A program made the translations under genes and the position numbers. Positions 1-8,162 of a stretch of 49,752 bases of DNA are shown here, piece by piece. A model generated the notes under the pieces. It made no database searches. It worked only from the letters and a program-made list of their open reading frames with translations, and was not told the DNA's origin. Origin of the DNA: a virus; the IMG/VR virus record IMGVR_UViG_3300020471_000913, positions 1 through 49,752 of that record; one strand, written 5' to 3'. How positions within the stretch are numbered: the stretch's first letter is position 1; each line of letters starts with the position of its first letter.

Positions 1-122
1 TGGTGTTTTGCAACCGCCCTCATTAATTAGTGTCAGACCCCATATATGGTTAACTCACATTCTCAATAAGGGGTGGTTATTTAGTTAAATAGCTGGTAAT
101 TTTGAGTGTAACGCACTAGGAT
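1..122 (+). promoter_or_regulatory. Non-coding region upstream of the modification operon
   Basis: No gene is visible here. TGTAACGCAC lies at about 105-114, just before the first gene; the same ten bases recur at 27136 and, inverted, near 14690. A weak ACCCC (37-41) / GGGGT (70-74) inverted repeat could form a hairpin. No clear -35/-10 pair was found, and no preQ1 riboswitch consensus was recognised ahead of the queuosine-type genes. The region may be the tail of a longer intergenic segment that starts outside the window. Confidence 0.3.
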
Positions 123-728
123 ATGGCTATGAATAAAACAATAAATAGCAAATATAGTGTAACTATGGCTCAAAAAATTGAGCTTTGGAACTTAGAGCGT
201 TTAATACCTTATGAAAAAAATGCAAGGGAACATAGTGTTGAGCAAGTTGCTCAAATTGCAGCAAGCATTGTTGAATTTGGGTTTTTAAACCCTATCTTGG
301 TTGATAGCAATGACGGAATCGTTGCTGGTCATGGTCGATTGTCTGCAGCAAAAGAATTAGCTTTAGACGTTGTGCCTGTTGTTGTTTTAGACCATTTAAC
401 AGAAAATCAAAAAAAGGCATATGTGTTGGTTGATAATAAATTGGCTGAAAATGCTACTTGGAACGAAGATTTATTAGCGGAAGAAATAATCAAATTAAAT
501 TTGCAAGATTTTGATTTAAATATTTTGGGTTGGAGTGATGAAGAACTTGAAGCTTTACAGCAAGATGGTTGGGCTAGTGATATTGATGATCCAGCAAGTG
601 ATGGTGAACATATGGACGCAATAAAAGCCAGAATTGTTGTTGAGTTAGATGCTGAAAATAAAGATAAAGTTATTGATGCTATTAATGATTATTGTGAAAG
701 TAACGAAGTAGCAATTGAAATAAAATGA
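123..728 (+). CDS. ParB-like nuclease domain protein
   Basis: The protein has a ParB/Srx-type N-terminal domain at about residues 18-110, including the motif IVAGHGRLSAAK (67-78), which corresponds to the ParB GxxRxxA box. It lacks the helix-turn-helix and dimerisation regions of chromosomal ParB, so partitioning is unlikely. Single-domain relatives in phages often sit beside DNA-modifying enzymes and may act as nucleases or DNA-binding partners. Its stop overlaps the start of the DpdA-like gene by 4 bp, so the two are translationally coupled. The start is uncertain: ATG 123 has AGG only 2 nt away, ATG 129 is better spaced from it, and ATG 165 gives the usual family N-terminus. The C-terminal 60 residues are acidic and unassigned. 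Confidence 0.75.
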   Translation: MAMNKTINSKYSVTMAQKIELWNLERLIPYEKNAREHSVEQVAQIAASIVEFGFLNPILVDSNDGIVAGHGRLSAAKELALDVVPVVVLDHLTENQKKAYVLVDNKLAENATWNEDLLAEEIIKLNLQDFDLNILGWSDEELEALQQDGWASDIDDPASDGEHMDAIKARIVVELDAENKDKVIDAINDYCESNEVAIEIK

Positions 729-1567
729 CAACTAAATTAAATATATTAATTGCCTATCCTTATTGTAACGAGCCAGTTATGGAATTATTAAAAAAATTTC
801 CAAAAAATGATTTACGGTTTGTTTTAGATAGTGGTGCATTTACAGCATGGAAAAGTGGCAACCCTATTGAGTTAGACGATTATTGTACTTTTTTAGAAAA
901 ATTGCCAATAAAACCTTGGCGTTATTTTACGCTTGATGTGATTGGCGACCCTGATAAAACAGCAGTTAATTTTGAAAAAATGCTTGAGCGAGGTTTTAAC
1001 CCAATACCTATTTATCAGCCCGGCGAAGATATTAAAGCTTTTGATTATTTTTATAGCAAAAGTGATGTTGTTGCTATTGGAGGAATTAATGGGTTTAGGG
1101 GTAAAAAAAGGAAAGGTTATATTCATGGGGCAATGAAAGTAGCAAACGGAAGAAAAGTTCATTTACTAGGTTTTACAAATATGGATTATATAAAACTTTA
1201 TAAACCTTATATGTGTGATTCAAGCACATGGGAAAACGGTGCAAGATATGGTTATTTAATGATGTATATGGGGAGAGGTCAATTTGAAAAAATACAAAAA
1301 CAACTTTTTAAAACAAAAGTAGGTAATACAAAAATATTATCAAGGATTAAACATTTTGGAATTGATCCATACCTGATGGCTAAAACTGAATCATGGCATG
1401 GCGGTGTTTCACGAATAAGAACATTATCGGCAAGAAGTGGTGTTGCTTTATCAGTTGATGTAGAAAAATACTTAAATACAAAATTATTCTTAGCATTAAT
1501 AACAGATATGGCTTTTGAGCTTTTATCCAAAAGCTTTAATTATCTTTACAGAGGAGGACAATCGTGA
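725..1567 (+). CDS. dpdA: DpdA-like DNA 7-deazaguanine transglycosylase
   Basis: This 280-residue protein resembles phage DpdA, the tRNA-guanine-transglycosylase-like enzyme that swaps guanine in DNA for a 7-deazaguanine base. Visible family signatures are VLDSGAFTAW (about 33-42, with D35), FTLDVIGD (about 68-75, with D71), VVAIGGING (115-123) and CDSSTWENGARYG (164-176). D35 and D71 are the best catalytic candidates by analogy with TGT enzymes. The next genes make the deazaguanine precursor, which strongly supports the call. It overlaps the ParB-like gene by 4 bp, and its own stop overlaps the GTG start of folE. The product would modify phage DNA and protect it from host restriction. What is inferred is the exact base that is inserted. 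Confidence 0.85.
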   Translation: MTTKLNILIAYPYCNEPVMELLKKFPKNDLRFVLDSGAFTAWKSGNPIELDDYCTFLEKLPIKPWRYFTLDVIGDPDKTAVNFEKMLERGFNPIPIYQPGEDIKAFDYFYSKSDVVAIGGINGFRGKKRKGYIHGAMKVANGRKVHLLGFTNMDYIKLYKPYMCDSSTWENGARYGYLMMYMGRGQFEKIQKQLFKTKVGNTKILSRIKHFGIDPYLMAKTESWHGGVSRIRTLSARSGVALSVDVEKYLNTKLFLALITDMAFELLSKSFNYLYRGGQS

Positions 1568-2244
1568 ACGAACCAATTTCCAAAACAATAAAAAAACGAA
1601 TTGAATTAGAAAATGGTAATTATTTTGCTAATGATAATATTGCTGATTTCATACATGATAATGAGCTTAAAGTTTTACAAGAAGAAGTAACCGAAAAAAT
1701 ACAAAGTTTATTGGAAAGCTTAATTATTGATACAAAATATGATCACAACACAATTGAAACTGCTCAAAGAGTAGCAAAAATGTATTTAAATGAAGTTTTT
1801 AAAGGACGTTATCATAAACAACCCAAAGTAACTGATTTTCCTAATGCTAAAAATTTAGATCAAATATATACAGTTGGAGCTATTAGTGTAAGAAGTGCTT
1901 GCTCTCATCATTTAGTGCCAATCATTGGTAAATGTTGGATAGGAGTAATTCCAAGTGATCGTGTTATAGGGTTAAGCAAATTTAATAGAATTGTAGATTG
2001 GGTAATGTCAAGACCACAAATACAAGAAGAAGCAGCTATTCAATTAGCAGATACTATTGAAAAATTAATTAAACCAAAAGGGTTAGCAGTAATAATTAAA
2101 GCCAAGCATCAATGTATGACTTGGCGGGGAGTAAAAGATAATGAAACTGAAATGGTAACAAGTGTTATGAGAGGTATTTTTAGGGAAACTGCTGAAGCTC
2201 GTAGCGAACTTATGGACTTATTTAAAGGACAAGGGTATAAATAA
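1564..2244 (+). CDS. folE: GTP cyclohydrolase I
   Basis: This enzyme converts GTP to dihydroneopterin triphosphate, the first step of 7-deazaguanine (and folate) synthesis. The 226-residue length is normal for FolE. The zinc ligands are visible as C113 and H116 in SACSHHLVP and C184 in KHQCMTWRG. The substrate-site stretch GLSKFNRIVDW follows at 136-146. The gene starts with GTG, overlapping the upstream stop codon, and its own stop overlaps the queD start by one base. In this operon the product most likely feeds DNA modification rather than folate synthesis. The first 40 residues are poorly conserved. Confidence 0.93.
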   Translation: MNEPISKTIKKRIELENGNYFANDNIADFIHDNELKVLQEEVTEKIQSLLESLIIDTKYDHNTIETAQRVAKMYLNEVFKGRYHKQPKVTDFPNAKNLDQIYTVGAISVRSACSHHLVPIIGKCWIGVIPSDRVIGLSKFNRIVDWVMSRPQIQEEAAIQLADTIEKLIKPKGLAVIIKAKHQCMTWRGVKDNETEMVTSVMRGIFRETAEARSELMDLFKGQGYK

Positions 2245-2696
2245 TGGGAACATTTAAATCAACAAAAACTTATAAATCAACTAAAGGTTTTAGTTGTTGT
2301 TTTAGACAATTTAAAGCAACTTCTCATTGTAGATTTTTACATGGTTATTCATTAGAAATATATTTAGAATTTCAAGCAAAAAATTTAGACGAGCGTAATT
2401 GGGTTGTTGATTATGGTGGTTTAAAAGATTTAGAAAATAAATTTCGAAAATATTTTGATCATAAAACTTTAATTGATATAAACGACCCACATATAGAATG
2501 GTTTGAAGCTGGCCAAGATTTAGGGTTGTTAGATTTAGTTATTTTGGAAGAAGGGGTAGGAAGTGAAATGTTTGCTTTAAAAGTTTATAAATTAACCTCT
2601 GAATGGTTAAATAATAGTGAATATGCTGGACGTTGTGAAATAACAAAAGTAGAAGTAAAAGAACATGATTCAAATTCAGCATTTTATGTGCCATGA
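2244..2696 (+). CDS. queD: 6-carboxytetrahydropterin synthase (QueD), HGY variant
   Basis: QueD turns dihydroneopterin triphosphate into 6-carboxytetrahydropterin, step two of 7-deazaguanine synthesis. The active-site stretch is SHCRFLHGY (27-35): C29 is the likely catalytic cysteine, and H28 and H33 are candidate zinc ligands. The classical enzyme has HGH at this point; here the second His is Tyr (Y35), as I recall for a distinct phage/bacterial branch of the family. H73 in FDHKTL and E140 in VEVKEH match the rest of the active site. At 150 residues it is longer than E. coli QueD (about 120). It overlaps the next gene by 4 bp. Confidence 0.88.
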   Translation: MGTFKSTKTYKSTKGFSCCFRQFKATSHCRFLHGYSLEIYLEFQAKNLDERNWVVDYGGLKDLENKFRKYFDHKTLIDINDPHIEWFEAGQDLGLLDLVILEEGVGSEMFALKVYKLTSEWLNNSEYAGRCEITKVEVKEHDSNSAFYVP

Positions 2697-3076
2697 TTAA
2701 TTTTAGTTGGAAGTCTTTTGACAGCGCAGTTAAATTAGCTGTTTCAAAATATAAAGATCAAAAATTTGTTGGTGTTTATGGTATTCCAAGAGGTGGTTTA
2801 TGTTTAGCAGTTGCACTTAGTCACCATTTAAAAATTCCATTATTAAATGCACCACAAGACAATTGTTTAATTGTTGATGATATTTATGATTCGGGAAAAA
2901 CCTTAGAAAAATACAAAAAATATAAAAATTGTAGTTATTACGTTTTAGTATCTAAGCAAGAACCTACATATTTTTCTAGCTATATAACAACTAAATCAAT
3001 GGGATGGGTTATTTTTGCTTGGGAAAGTGTCGAAAACGCTAAAGCAGATAAAGAGGAATATGATGCTAAAAATTAA
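2693..3076 (+). CDS. Phosphoribosyltransferase-family protein
   Basis: This short type I phosphoribosyltransferase-like protein (127 residues) has the PRPP-binding motif CLIVDDIYDSGKT at 58-70 and an upstream GIPRGG loop (30-35). The family transfers phosphoribosyl groups between PRPP and nucleobases; guanine/xanthine enzymes are the closest match in general style. It lies between queD and queE with overlaps on both sides, so it belongs to the same pathway or its salvage. It might recover displaced guanine or handle a deazaguanine base, but neither role can be shown from sequence. The C-terminal half is short compared with Gpt or Hpt, so the substrate cannot be assigned. Confidence 0.72.
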   Translation: MINFSWKSFDSAVKLAVSKYKDQKFVGVYGIPRGGLCLAVALSHHLKIPLLNAPQDNCLIVDDIYDSGKTLEKYKKYKNCSYYVLVSKQEPTYFSSYITTKSMGWVIFAWESVENAKADKEEYDAKN

Positions 3077-3719
3077 TGAAATTTTTGACACTATACAAGG
3101 GGAAGCATATTTTACAGGTACGCCAGCAACTTTTATAAGGTTACAAGGTTGTCCAGTGGGTTGTGCTTGGTGTGATACGAAACATACATGGAATACAGGC
3201 GTAGAAAAGTTAAAAATTGAAATTGATGAAATGCTACACAAAACAAAAGATTCCCCAAAATGGTCTGAAGTTAGCGAAAGGGAACTTGTAAAAATTGTTA
3301 AAAATTTAAGACCTAGACATTTTGTGCTTACAGGTGGTGAGCCTTGTAGTCAAGATATTTTCGAATTAACAAGATTATTATCAAGTGTTGGAACAGTACA
3401 GGTTGAAACAAGCGGAACACATACAATTAATGTTTATCATAAAACGTGGGTTACTGTTAGTCCTAAAGTTGATATGCTTGGTGGCTTAAAAGTGCTTAAT
3501 TCAGCTTTATTACGAGCAAATGAGCTTAAAATGCCTATAAATGGGCTTAATGACGTTAAAAACCTTAAAAAATTAGTTAAAAAAATAAATTATGGACAAT
3601 TAGTTTGGTTACAACCAGTAAGCCAAGAACTACAAAATACGGAATTATGCGTTGAGACAGCAAAAAATAATAATTGGAGGATTAGTATTCAAACTCATAA
3701 ATACATGGGGGTAAGATAA
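3063..3719 (+). CDS. queE: 7-carboxy-7-deazaguanine synthase (radical SAM)
   Basis: QueE rearranges 6-carboxytetrahydropterin to 7-carboxy-7-deazaguanine (CDG) with a 4Fe-4S cluster and S-adenosylmethionine. The cluster motif is CPVGCAWC (30-37, CxxxCxxC), preceded by the typical DTIQGE and followed by LTGGEP (89-94). I chose ATG 3063 because GAGG at 3053-3056 is well spaced from it; ATG 3060 is possible, and longer forms would run deep into the PRT gene. The gene still overlaps the PRT gene by 14 bp. No QueC, which would turn CDG into preQ0, follows; terminase begins 5 nt later. Confidence 0.92.
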   Translation: MLKINEIFDTIQGEAYFTGTPATFIRLQGCPVGCAWCDTKHTWNTGVEKLKIEIDEMLHKTKDSPKWSEVSERELVKIVKNLRPRHFVLTGGEPCSQDIFELTRLLSSVGTVQVETSGTHTINVYHKTWVTVSPKVDMLGGLKVLNSALLRANELKMPINGLNDVKNLKKLVKKINYGQLVWLQPVSQELQNTELCVETAKNNNWRISIQTHKYMGVR

Positions 3720-3724
3720 AAATT

Positions 3725-4225
3725 ATGGACGCTAAAGCCTACGCTATTCACAGAAAAGTAAGTGGGGCAATGATAACTAAATATCTTAAAAACGGTATGA
3801 TTCCAAGTGCTAAACAAATAGGAAGAAAATGGTATATTGACCCACAAAAAGCAGATATTGAACTAGATGCAGCATTAGGACGTACAGAAAAAGTAATTAC
3901 AAAAATACAACCTAAAGAATATATAGATCAAAGTCAAAAAACTCCTATGCCGTCACTAGCAGCAAATAGAGCAATAAAAGAAATGTATGCTGCAAGGTTA
4001 CAAAAACTTGAATTTGAGGAAAAAAGTAAAAAATTAGTGCCATTTGACGAATTAAAACTTAAATTAAGCAAGTTACATTTACAAGTAAGAGATAATTTAA
4101 GAACAATTCCTGATAGAATTTCACCAATAGTAGCTGCGGAAACTGATCCGTCAAAAATACATAATTTAATCTCTACTGAAATAAGAGAATGTTTGGAGGG
4201 ACTAAAATCAATTGACATTAGTTAA
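3725..4225 (+). CDS. Terminase small subunit (Nu1-like)
   Basis: This 166-residue protein begins with a helix-turn-helix region resembling the MerR/excisionase-like DNA-binding fold of lambda Nu1: GAMITKYLKNGMIPSAKQ followed by RKWYIDP (about residues 15-42). A charged middle and C-terminal helical region (about 85-160) would be the assembly part contacting the large subunit. It would recognise the phage packaging site and load the motor. It overlaps the large-subunit gene by 14 bp, the usual arrangement. The assignment rests on position and the HTH; sequence similarity in this family is low. Confidence 0.78.
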   Translation: MDAKAYAIHRKVSGAMITKYLKNGMIPSAKQIGRKWYIDPQKADIELDAALGRTEKVITKIQPKEYIDQSQKTPMPSLAANRAIKEMYAARLQKLEFEEKSKKLVPFDELKLKLSKLHLQVRDNLRTIPDRISPIVAAETDPSKIHNLISTEIRECLEGLKSIDIS

Positions 4226-6101
4226 AACATTAATTAAAGATTGCATTAATTGCTTACAGTTTGAAGAACCTTTAAATGTTGCTGAATGGGCTGAAAAGCA
4301 CAGAGTTTTAAGCAGTAAATCAAGCAGTGAAGCAGGTGCTTGGAAAAATAAAAGAACACCCTATTTAGTTGAGCCTATGGATTGTTTATCAACAGATAAT
4401 CCAGTTCAAAGAGTTGTATTACAATTTGCAAGTCAACTAGGCAAAACAGAAGCGGGTTCGAATTGGCTTGGATATGTTATATCTCATTCGCCAGCTAGTA
4501 TGCTTGTTATTCAACCAACTCTTGAAATGGCAAAAAGGTTAAGTCGGCAAAGACTTGAAGGTTTAATTAATGACACGCCTGTTTTAAATAATTTAGTAGC
4601 ACCAGCAAGAAGTCGAGATAGTGGCAATACTATGTTTTCAAAAGATTTTCCGGGAGGAATAATGGTTTTAACAGGAGCTAATAGTGCTGTTGGTTTAAGG
4701 TCTATGCCTTGTAGGTATATTTTTATGGACGAAATTGATGCTTTCCCACCTGATCTTGACAATGAAGGAGATGCTGTAAGTTTGGCTGAAAAAAGAACAA
4801 TGACATTTAGTAGGCGAAAAATTTTAATGACAAGCACTCCTACAATTAAAGATTTTAGTCGTATAGAACAAGAATATTTAGAATCAGATCAACGTAGGTA
4901 TTATATCCCATGTGTACATTGTGGTCATATGCAATATTTAAAATGGAGTCAAGTTAAGTGGGAGGACAATGATCCTAAAACTGTAAAATATGAATGTGAA
5001 AGTTGCAAAAAAACTTTTAAAGAAAGGGATAAACATTATTTTTTAGAACGTGGTGAATGGAGGGCAACTGCCCCTAGTGATGGTAAAACTGCCGGATTTC
5101 ATTTAAACGGTTTATATTCTCCTCTTGGTTGGAAGGGGTGGGAAGAAATTGTTGATGATTTTATAAAAGCAAAGTCTGATCCACAAAGATTAAAAACTTT
5201 TGTAAATACTGTTCTTGGGGAGACATTCGAAGAGAATTATGCAGCAAAAGTTGGTGCTGATGTTTTACTAGAAAGGGTTGAGTCTTATGAGTCCAATATG
5301 ATACCAGAAAAAGCTGTTGTTTTAACTGCTGGTGTTGACGTACAAGATAATAGGCTTGCTATATCTGTTTGGGGTTGGGGTCGTGGGGAAGAGGGGTGGT
5401 TAATAGATCATCAAGAAATATATGGTGACCCCTCAACTAGCGAATTATGGAAACAATTAGATCAATTATTATTAAGACCTTTTAGGCATGAATTAGGGGG
5501 TAGTTTTACACCTGATGTAATTGCTGTAGATAGTGGTGGTCATTTCACAAGCGAAGTTTATGCTTATACAAGGGACAGAAGAAAATATGGTGTTATAGCT
5601 ATAAAAGGTGCAAGTATTAAAGATAAGCCACCTATAGGAAAAGGTAAAAAATTAGATTTGAATTGGAAAGGAAGGGTAATTAAACGTGGAGCAGAATTAT
5701 TTACAGTAGGTACAGATACAATTAAAACAACATTATTTTCAAGATTACGTCATGTTGAAGAGGGTGCTGGTTATTTACATTTTAATATTAAAGCGGATGA
5801 AGAATATTTTAAACAGTTAACAGCAGAGAAACAAATAATTAGATTTGTAAAAGGTTTTCCTGTTAGGGAATGGGTTAAAAAATCATCAGAAAGAAATGAA
5901 GCTTTAGATACTACAGTTTATGCTTATGCTGCTTTGCATAGGCTTTATCAAAAACGAGATAGAAGAACAATTTGGGACGTTTATGAAGAAAGAGGACGAA
6001 TTAAGGACAAAATAAAAGAAAATAAGGGTGAAAAAGATTATATTAGTGAGCTAAGATCAAGAAAGAAGGCTCAAAAGCCTAAATTTATTTCATCATGGTA
6101 A
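4212..6101 (+). CDS. Terminase large subunit (lambda GpA-type)
   Basis: This is the packaging ATPase and nuclease. The 629-residue length fits the lambda GpA family. Visible parts are an ATPase motif QLGKTEAG (about 75-82, a deviant Walker A), Walker B YIFMDEIDAF (169-178), a Cys pair motif CVHCGH ... CESC in the middle that may bind metal, and an RNase H-like nuclease with GVDVQDNRLAISVWGWG (about 377-393) and AVDSGG. The predicted start is TTG inside the small-subunit gene; no ATG nearby gives a better N-terminus. GpA-type terminases usually cut at cos sites, so cohesive ends are likely, though no cos site was identified. Confidence 0.93.
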   Translation: MTLVKTLIKDCINCLQFEEPLNVAEWAEKHRVLSSKSSSEAGAWKNKRTPYLVEPMDCLSTDNPVQRVVLQFASQLGKTEAGSNWLGYVISHSPASMLVIQPTLEMAKRLSRQRLEGLINDTPVLNNLVAPARSRDSGNTMFSKDFPGGIMVLTGANSAVGLRSMPCRYIFMDEIDAFPPDLDNEGDAVSLAEKRTMTFSRRKILMTSTPTIKDFSRIEQEYLESDQRRYYIPCVHCGHMQYLKWSQVKWEDNDPKTVKYECESCKKTFKERDKHYFLERGEWRATAPSDGKTAGFHLNGLYSPLGWKGWEEIVDDFIKAKSDPQRLKTFVNTVLGETFEENYAAKVGADVLLERVESYESNMIPEKAVVLTAGVDVQDNRLAISVWGWGRGEEGWLIDHQEIYGDPSTSELWKQLDQLLLRPFRHELGGSFTPDVIAVDSGGHFTSEVYAYTRDRRKYGVIAIKGASIKDKPPIGKGKKLDLNWKGRVIKRGAELFTVGTDTIKTTLFSRLRHVEEGAGYLHFNIKADEEYFKQLTAEKQIIRFVKGFPVREWVKKSSERNEALDTTVYAYAALHRLYQKRDRRTIWDVYEERGRIKDKIKENKGEKDYISELRSRKKAQKPKFISSW

Positions 6102-6105
6102 AACT

Positions 6106-6687
6106 GTGACTATTCCAAAAAAAATAATTGCGGGAGACTACATTCAATGGACACTCAACGCAACACAAGATCATTTTGGCAATCCAATATCAAGCCCAGA
6201 GTGGTCGGTTGTTTATTATTTAAGAACTAATAAACAAAATTTTGCAGCTACTATCAATAGCACAGCACATGAAGATGGTTTTAAATTTACTATAAGTAAT
6301 GCCACATCAGCTACGTTTCCTGACGGTTTATGGTTTTATCAGGCTATGGCTAATAAGTCTGGTAATGAAAGACAAACTATAGCTCAGGGACAATTTACAG
6401 TTTTAGAAAGTACTTTATATTCTGGTAATAATCCAAAAGCATTTGATGGTAGAACACAATTAAGAAAAGATTTTGATGCTATAGAGGAAACAATAAGATC
6501 TTTAAGTACTGGACAAGCTGTTCAAGAATATAAAATAGGAAATAGAAGTTTGAAAAAATTTGATTTAACTGAATTAATTATTATTAGAGATAGGTATAAA
6601 AGAGATTTAATTAAAGAGGAAAAGCAACAAAAGATTGCAAACGGTGAGGGCAATCCTCATAATTTATATATTCGCACAAGAGGTTAA
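6106..6687 (+). CDS. gpW-like head-completion protein with N-terminal Ig-like domain
   Basis: This looks like a fusion. Residues about 1-105 are a beta-rich domain resembling the Ig-like/BppU-type domains of phage structural proteins (motif FPDGLWFYQAMA). Residues about 120-193 resemble gpW, the lambda head-tail joining protein that closes the portal: a helix pair with SLKKFDLTELIIIRDRYK. It sits between terminase and portal, exactly where gpW sits in lambda. The start is GTG, 4 nt after the terminase stop. The free-standing protein at 27422-27787 has a similar domain (FPDELYYDVVV), so the domain may have been copied within the genome. Confidence 0.66.
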   Translation: MTIPKKIIAGDYIQWTLNATQDHFGNPISSPEWSVVYYLRTNKQNFAATINSTAHEDGFKFTISNATSATFPDGLWFYQAMANKSGNERQTIAQGQFTVLESTLYSGNNPKAFDGRTQLRKDFDAIEETIRSLSTGQAVQEYKIGNRSLKKFDLTELIIIRDRYKRDLIKEEKQQKIANGEGNPHNLYIRTRG

Positions 6688-6689
6688 TT

Positions 6690-8162
6690 ATGGCTTGGCA
6701 TACACCAATTACAAGATTATTTAATAGGCAGCCAGAAGTAAAAAAAATACAAAGACGCAGATATGCTGGTGCAGCTATTTCACGTTTAACAGATGGTTGG
6801 GTATCAAGTAACACTTCAGCAGATGCGGAAATTAAGGTAAGTTTACGCAAATTAAGGGATAGAAGCCGTCAATTAATGCGAGATAACCCATATGCAAAGC
6901 AAGCTAAGAGAACAACACAAATAAATGTTATTGGTCAAGGTGTAAAACTTCAGTGCATGGTTCCAGCTATTAGAGGTAAGAAAAAAGATAAAAAATTAAG
7001 CATGATGATTGAAGCAGAATGGAAAAAATGGTGCAAAAGAGATAACTGTGATGTATCAGGTCAAAAAAGTTTTTTTATGCTTGAAAATTTAGCAGTCGGA
7101 GCTTTGGTTGAAAGTGGTGAAGTATTTTTAAGAATAGTCAGAAGAAAATTTGGTAAAAGTACAGTTCCTTTGGCATTAGAAATTATTGAAAGTGATTTAT
7201 TAGATGATGAATATTCTGGTAAACCAGCAAGAAAAGGAAATGAATGGAGAATGGGAATTGAGGTTGACAAATTTGGTAGGCCACAAAGATATGCCTTTTT
7301 AAATAAACATCCGGGCGACAACTGGTTTGAAAATAGTTATGAGAATCAAAAACATACAATTATAAATGCCAACGATATTATTCATTTATTTATACAAGAA
7401 CGTCCCGGACAAAATAGAGGTGTGCCTTGGCTAAGTTGCGTAATGGACGATATGCACCAAATGTCGGGCTATGAAAGTGCAGCCGTTATTAGGGCGAGAG
7501 CAGGGGCTTCATTAATGGGTTTTATTAGTTCAACTGAAGGTGAGTTAGAAGCTGATGATGTACAAGAAGAACAAAGACTAACTGATTGGGAAGCAGGTGT
7601 TTTTAAATACTTAAATCCGGGCGAGGAAATTACAGTGCCTAATATTAGTAGCCCTGACAGTCAATATGAAATGTATGTAAGAGCCAAAATTAGAAGGTTC
7701 GCTTCTGGACTAGGCTGTTCCTATGAAACTATAAGTCGTGATTTCAGCGAAACTAATTATTCTAGTTCTCGTTTAAGTTTGTTGGAAGATCGGGAACATT
7801 GGAAAATGCTACAAACATTTATTATTGAAAATTTACATCAAAGAGTATTTGAGGAATTTTTAGATGCTGCTGTTTTATCAGGTTCATTAAATTTACCTGA
7901 TTATGAATTAACACCTTTAAGGTATTCAAACCCAAGATGGCAGGCTAGGGGTTGGAGTTGGGTTGACCCTAAAAAAGAAATTGAAGCTTTTAGAATGGGT
8001 GAAGCTGCTGGTTACTATACAAAAGGTGAAATTGTTTCAATGTTAGGTAAAGATTTCGAAGACAATATAGATCAAATTAAGGCGGAACAAGAAACTTTAA
8101 GCGAGTCTGGAGTTCAATTAGACCTAGATTTAGGTGGCGGAACTACTATTAGTGAAAACTAA
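6690..8162 (+). CDS. Portal protein (lambda family)
   Basis: This is the dodecameric head vertex through which DNA is packaged and to which the tail attaches. The 490-residue length and order match the lambda gpB family: an N-terminal basic segment, a LRKLRDRSRQLMRDNPYAK stretch near 50-70, a central beta domain with IIESDLLDDEY, a stem region PGQNRGVPWLS, and a C-terminal helical region with the characteristic ETNYSSSRLS. It starts 2 nt after the gpW-like gene. The lambda-type C-terminal protease is not fused here; the protease lies in the capsid polyprotein downstream. The last 4 bp overlap the convergent gene. Confidence 0.93.
   Translation: MAWHTPITRLFNRQPEVKKIQRRRYAGAAISRLTDGWVSSNTSADAEIKVSLRKLRDRSRQLMRDNPYAKQAKRTTQINVIGQGVKLQCMVPAIRGKKKDKKLSMMIEAEWKKWCKRDNCDVSGQKSFFMLENLAVGALVESGEVFLRIVRRKFGKSTVPLALEIIESDLLDDEYSGKPARKGNEWRMGIEVDKFGRPQRYAFLNKHPGDNWFENSYENQKHTIINANDIIHLFIQERPGQNRGVPWLSCVMDDMHQMSGYESAAVIRARAGASLMGFISSTEGELEADDVQEEQRLTDWEAGVFKYLNPGEEITVPNISSPDSQYEMYVRAKIRRFASGLGCSYETISRDFSETNYSSSRLSLLEDREHWKMLQTFIIENLHQRVFEEFLDAAVLSGSLNLPDYELTPLRYSNPRWQARGWSWVDPKKEIEAFRMGEAAGYYTKGEIVSMLGKDFEDNIDQIKAEQETLSESGVQLDLDLGGGTTISEN

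Noticed and set aside
1-122. preQ1 riboswitch ahead of the deazaguanine operon
   Set aside because: No matching stem-loop with A-rich tail or other preQ1 class consensus was found.
123-728. Plasmid-type ParB partition gene
   Set aside because: No ParA, no parS-like repeats and no HTH domain; the domain is the short phage type next to DNA modification.
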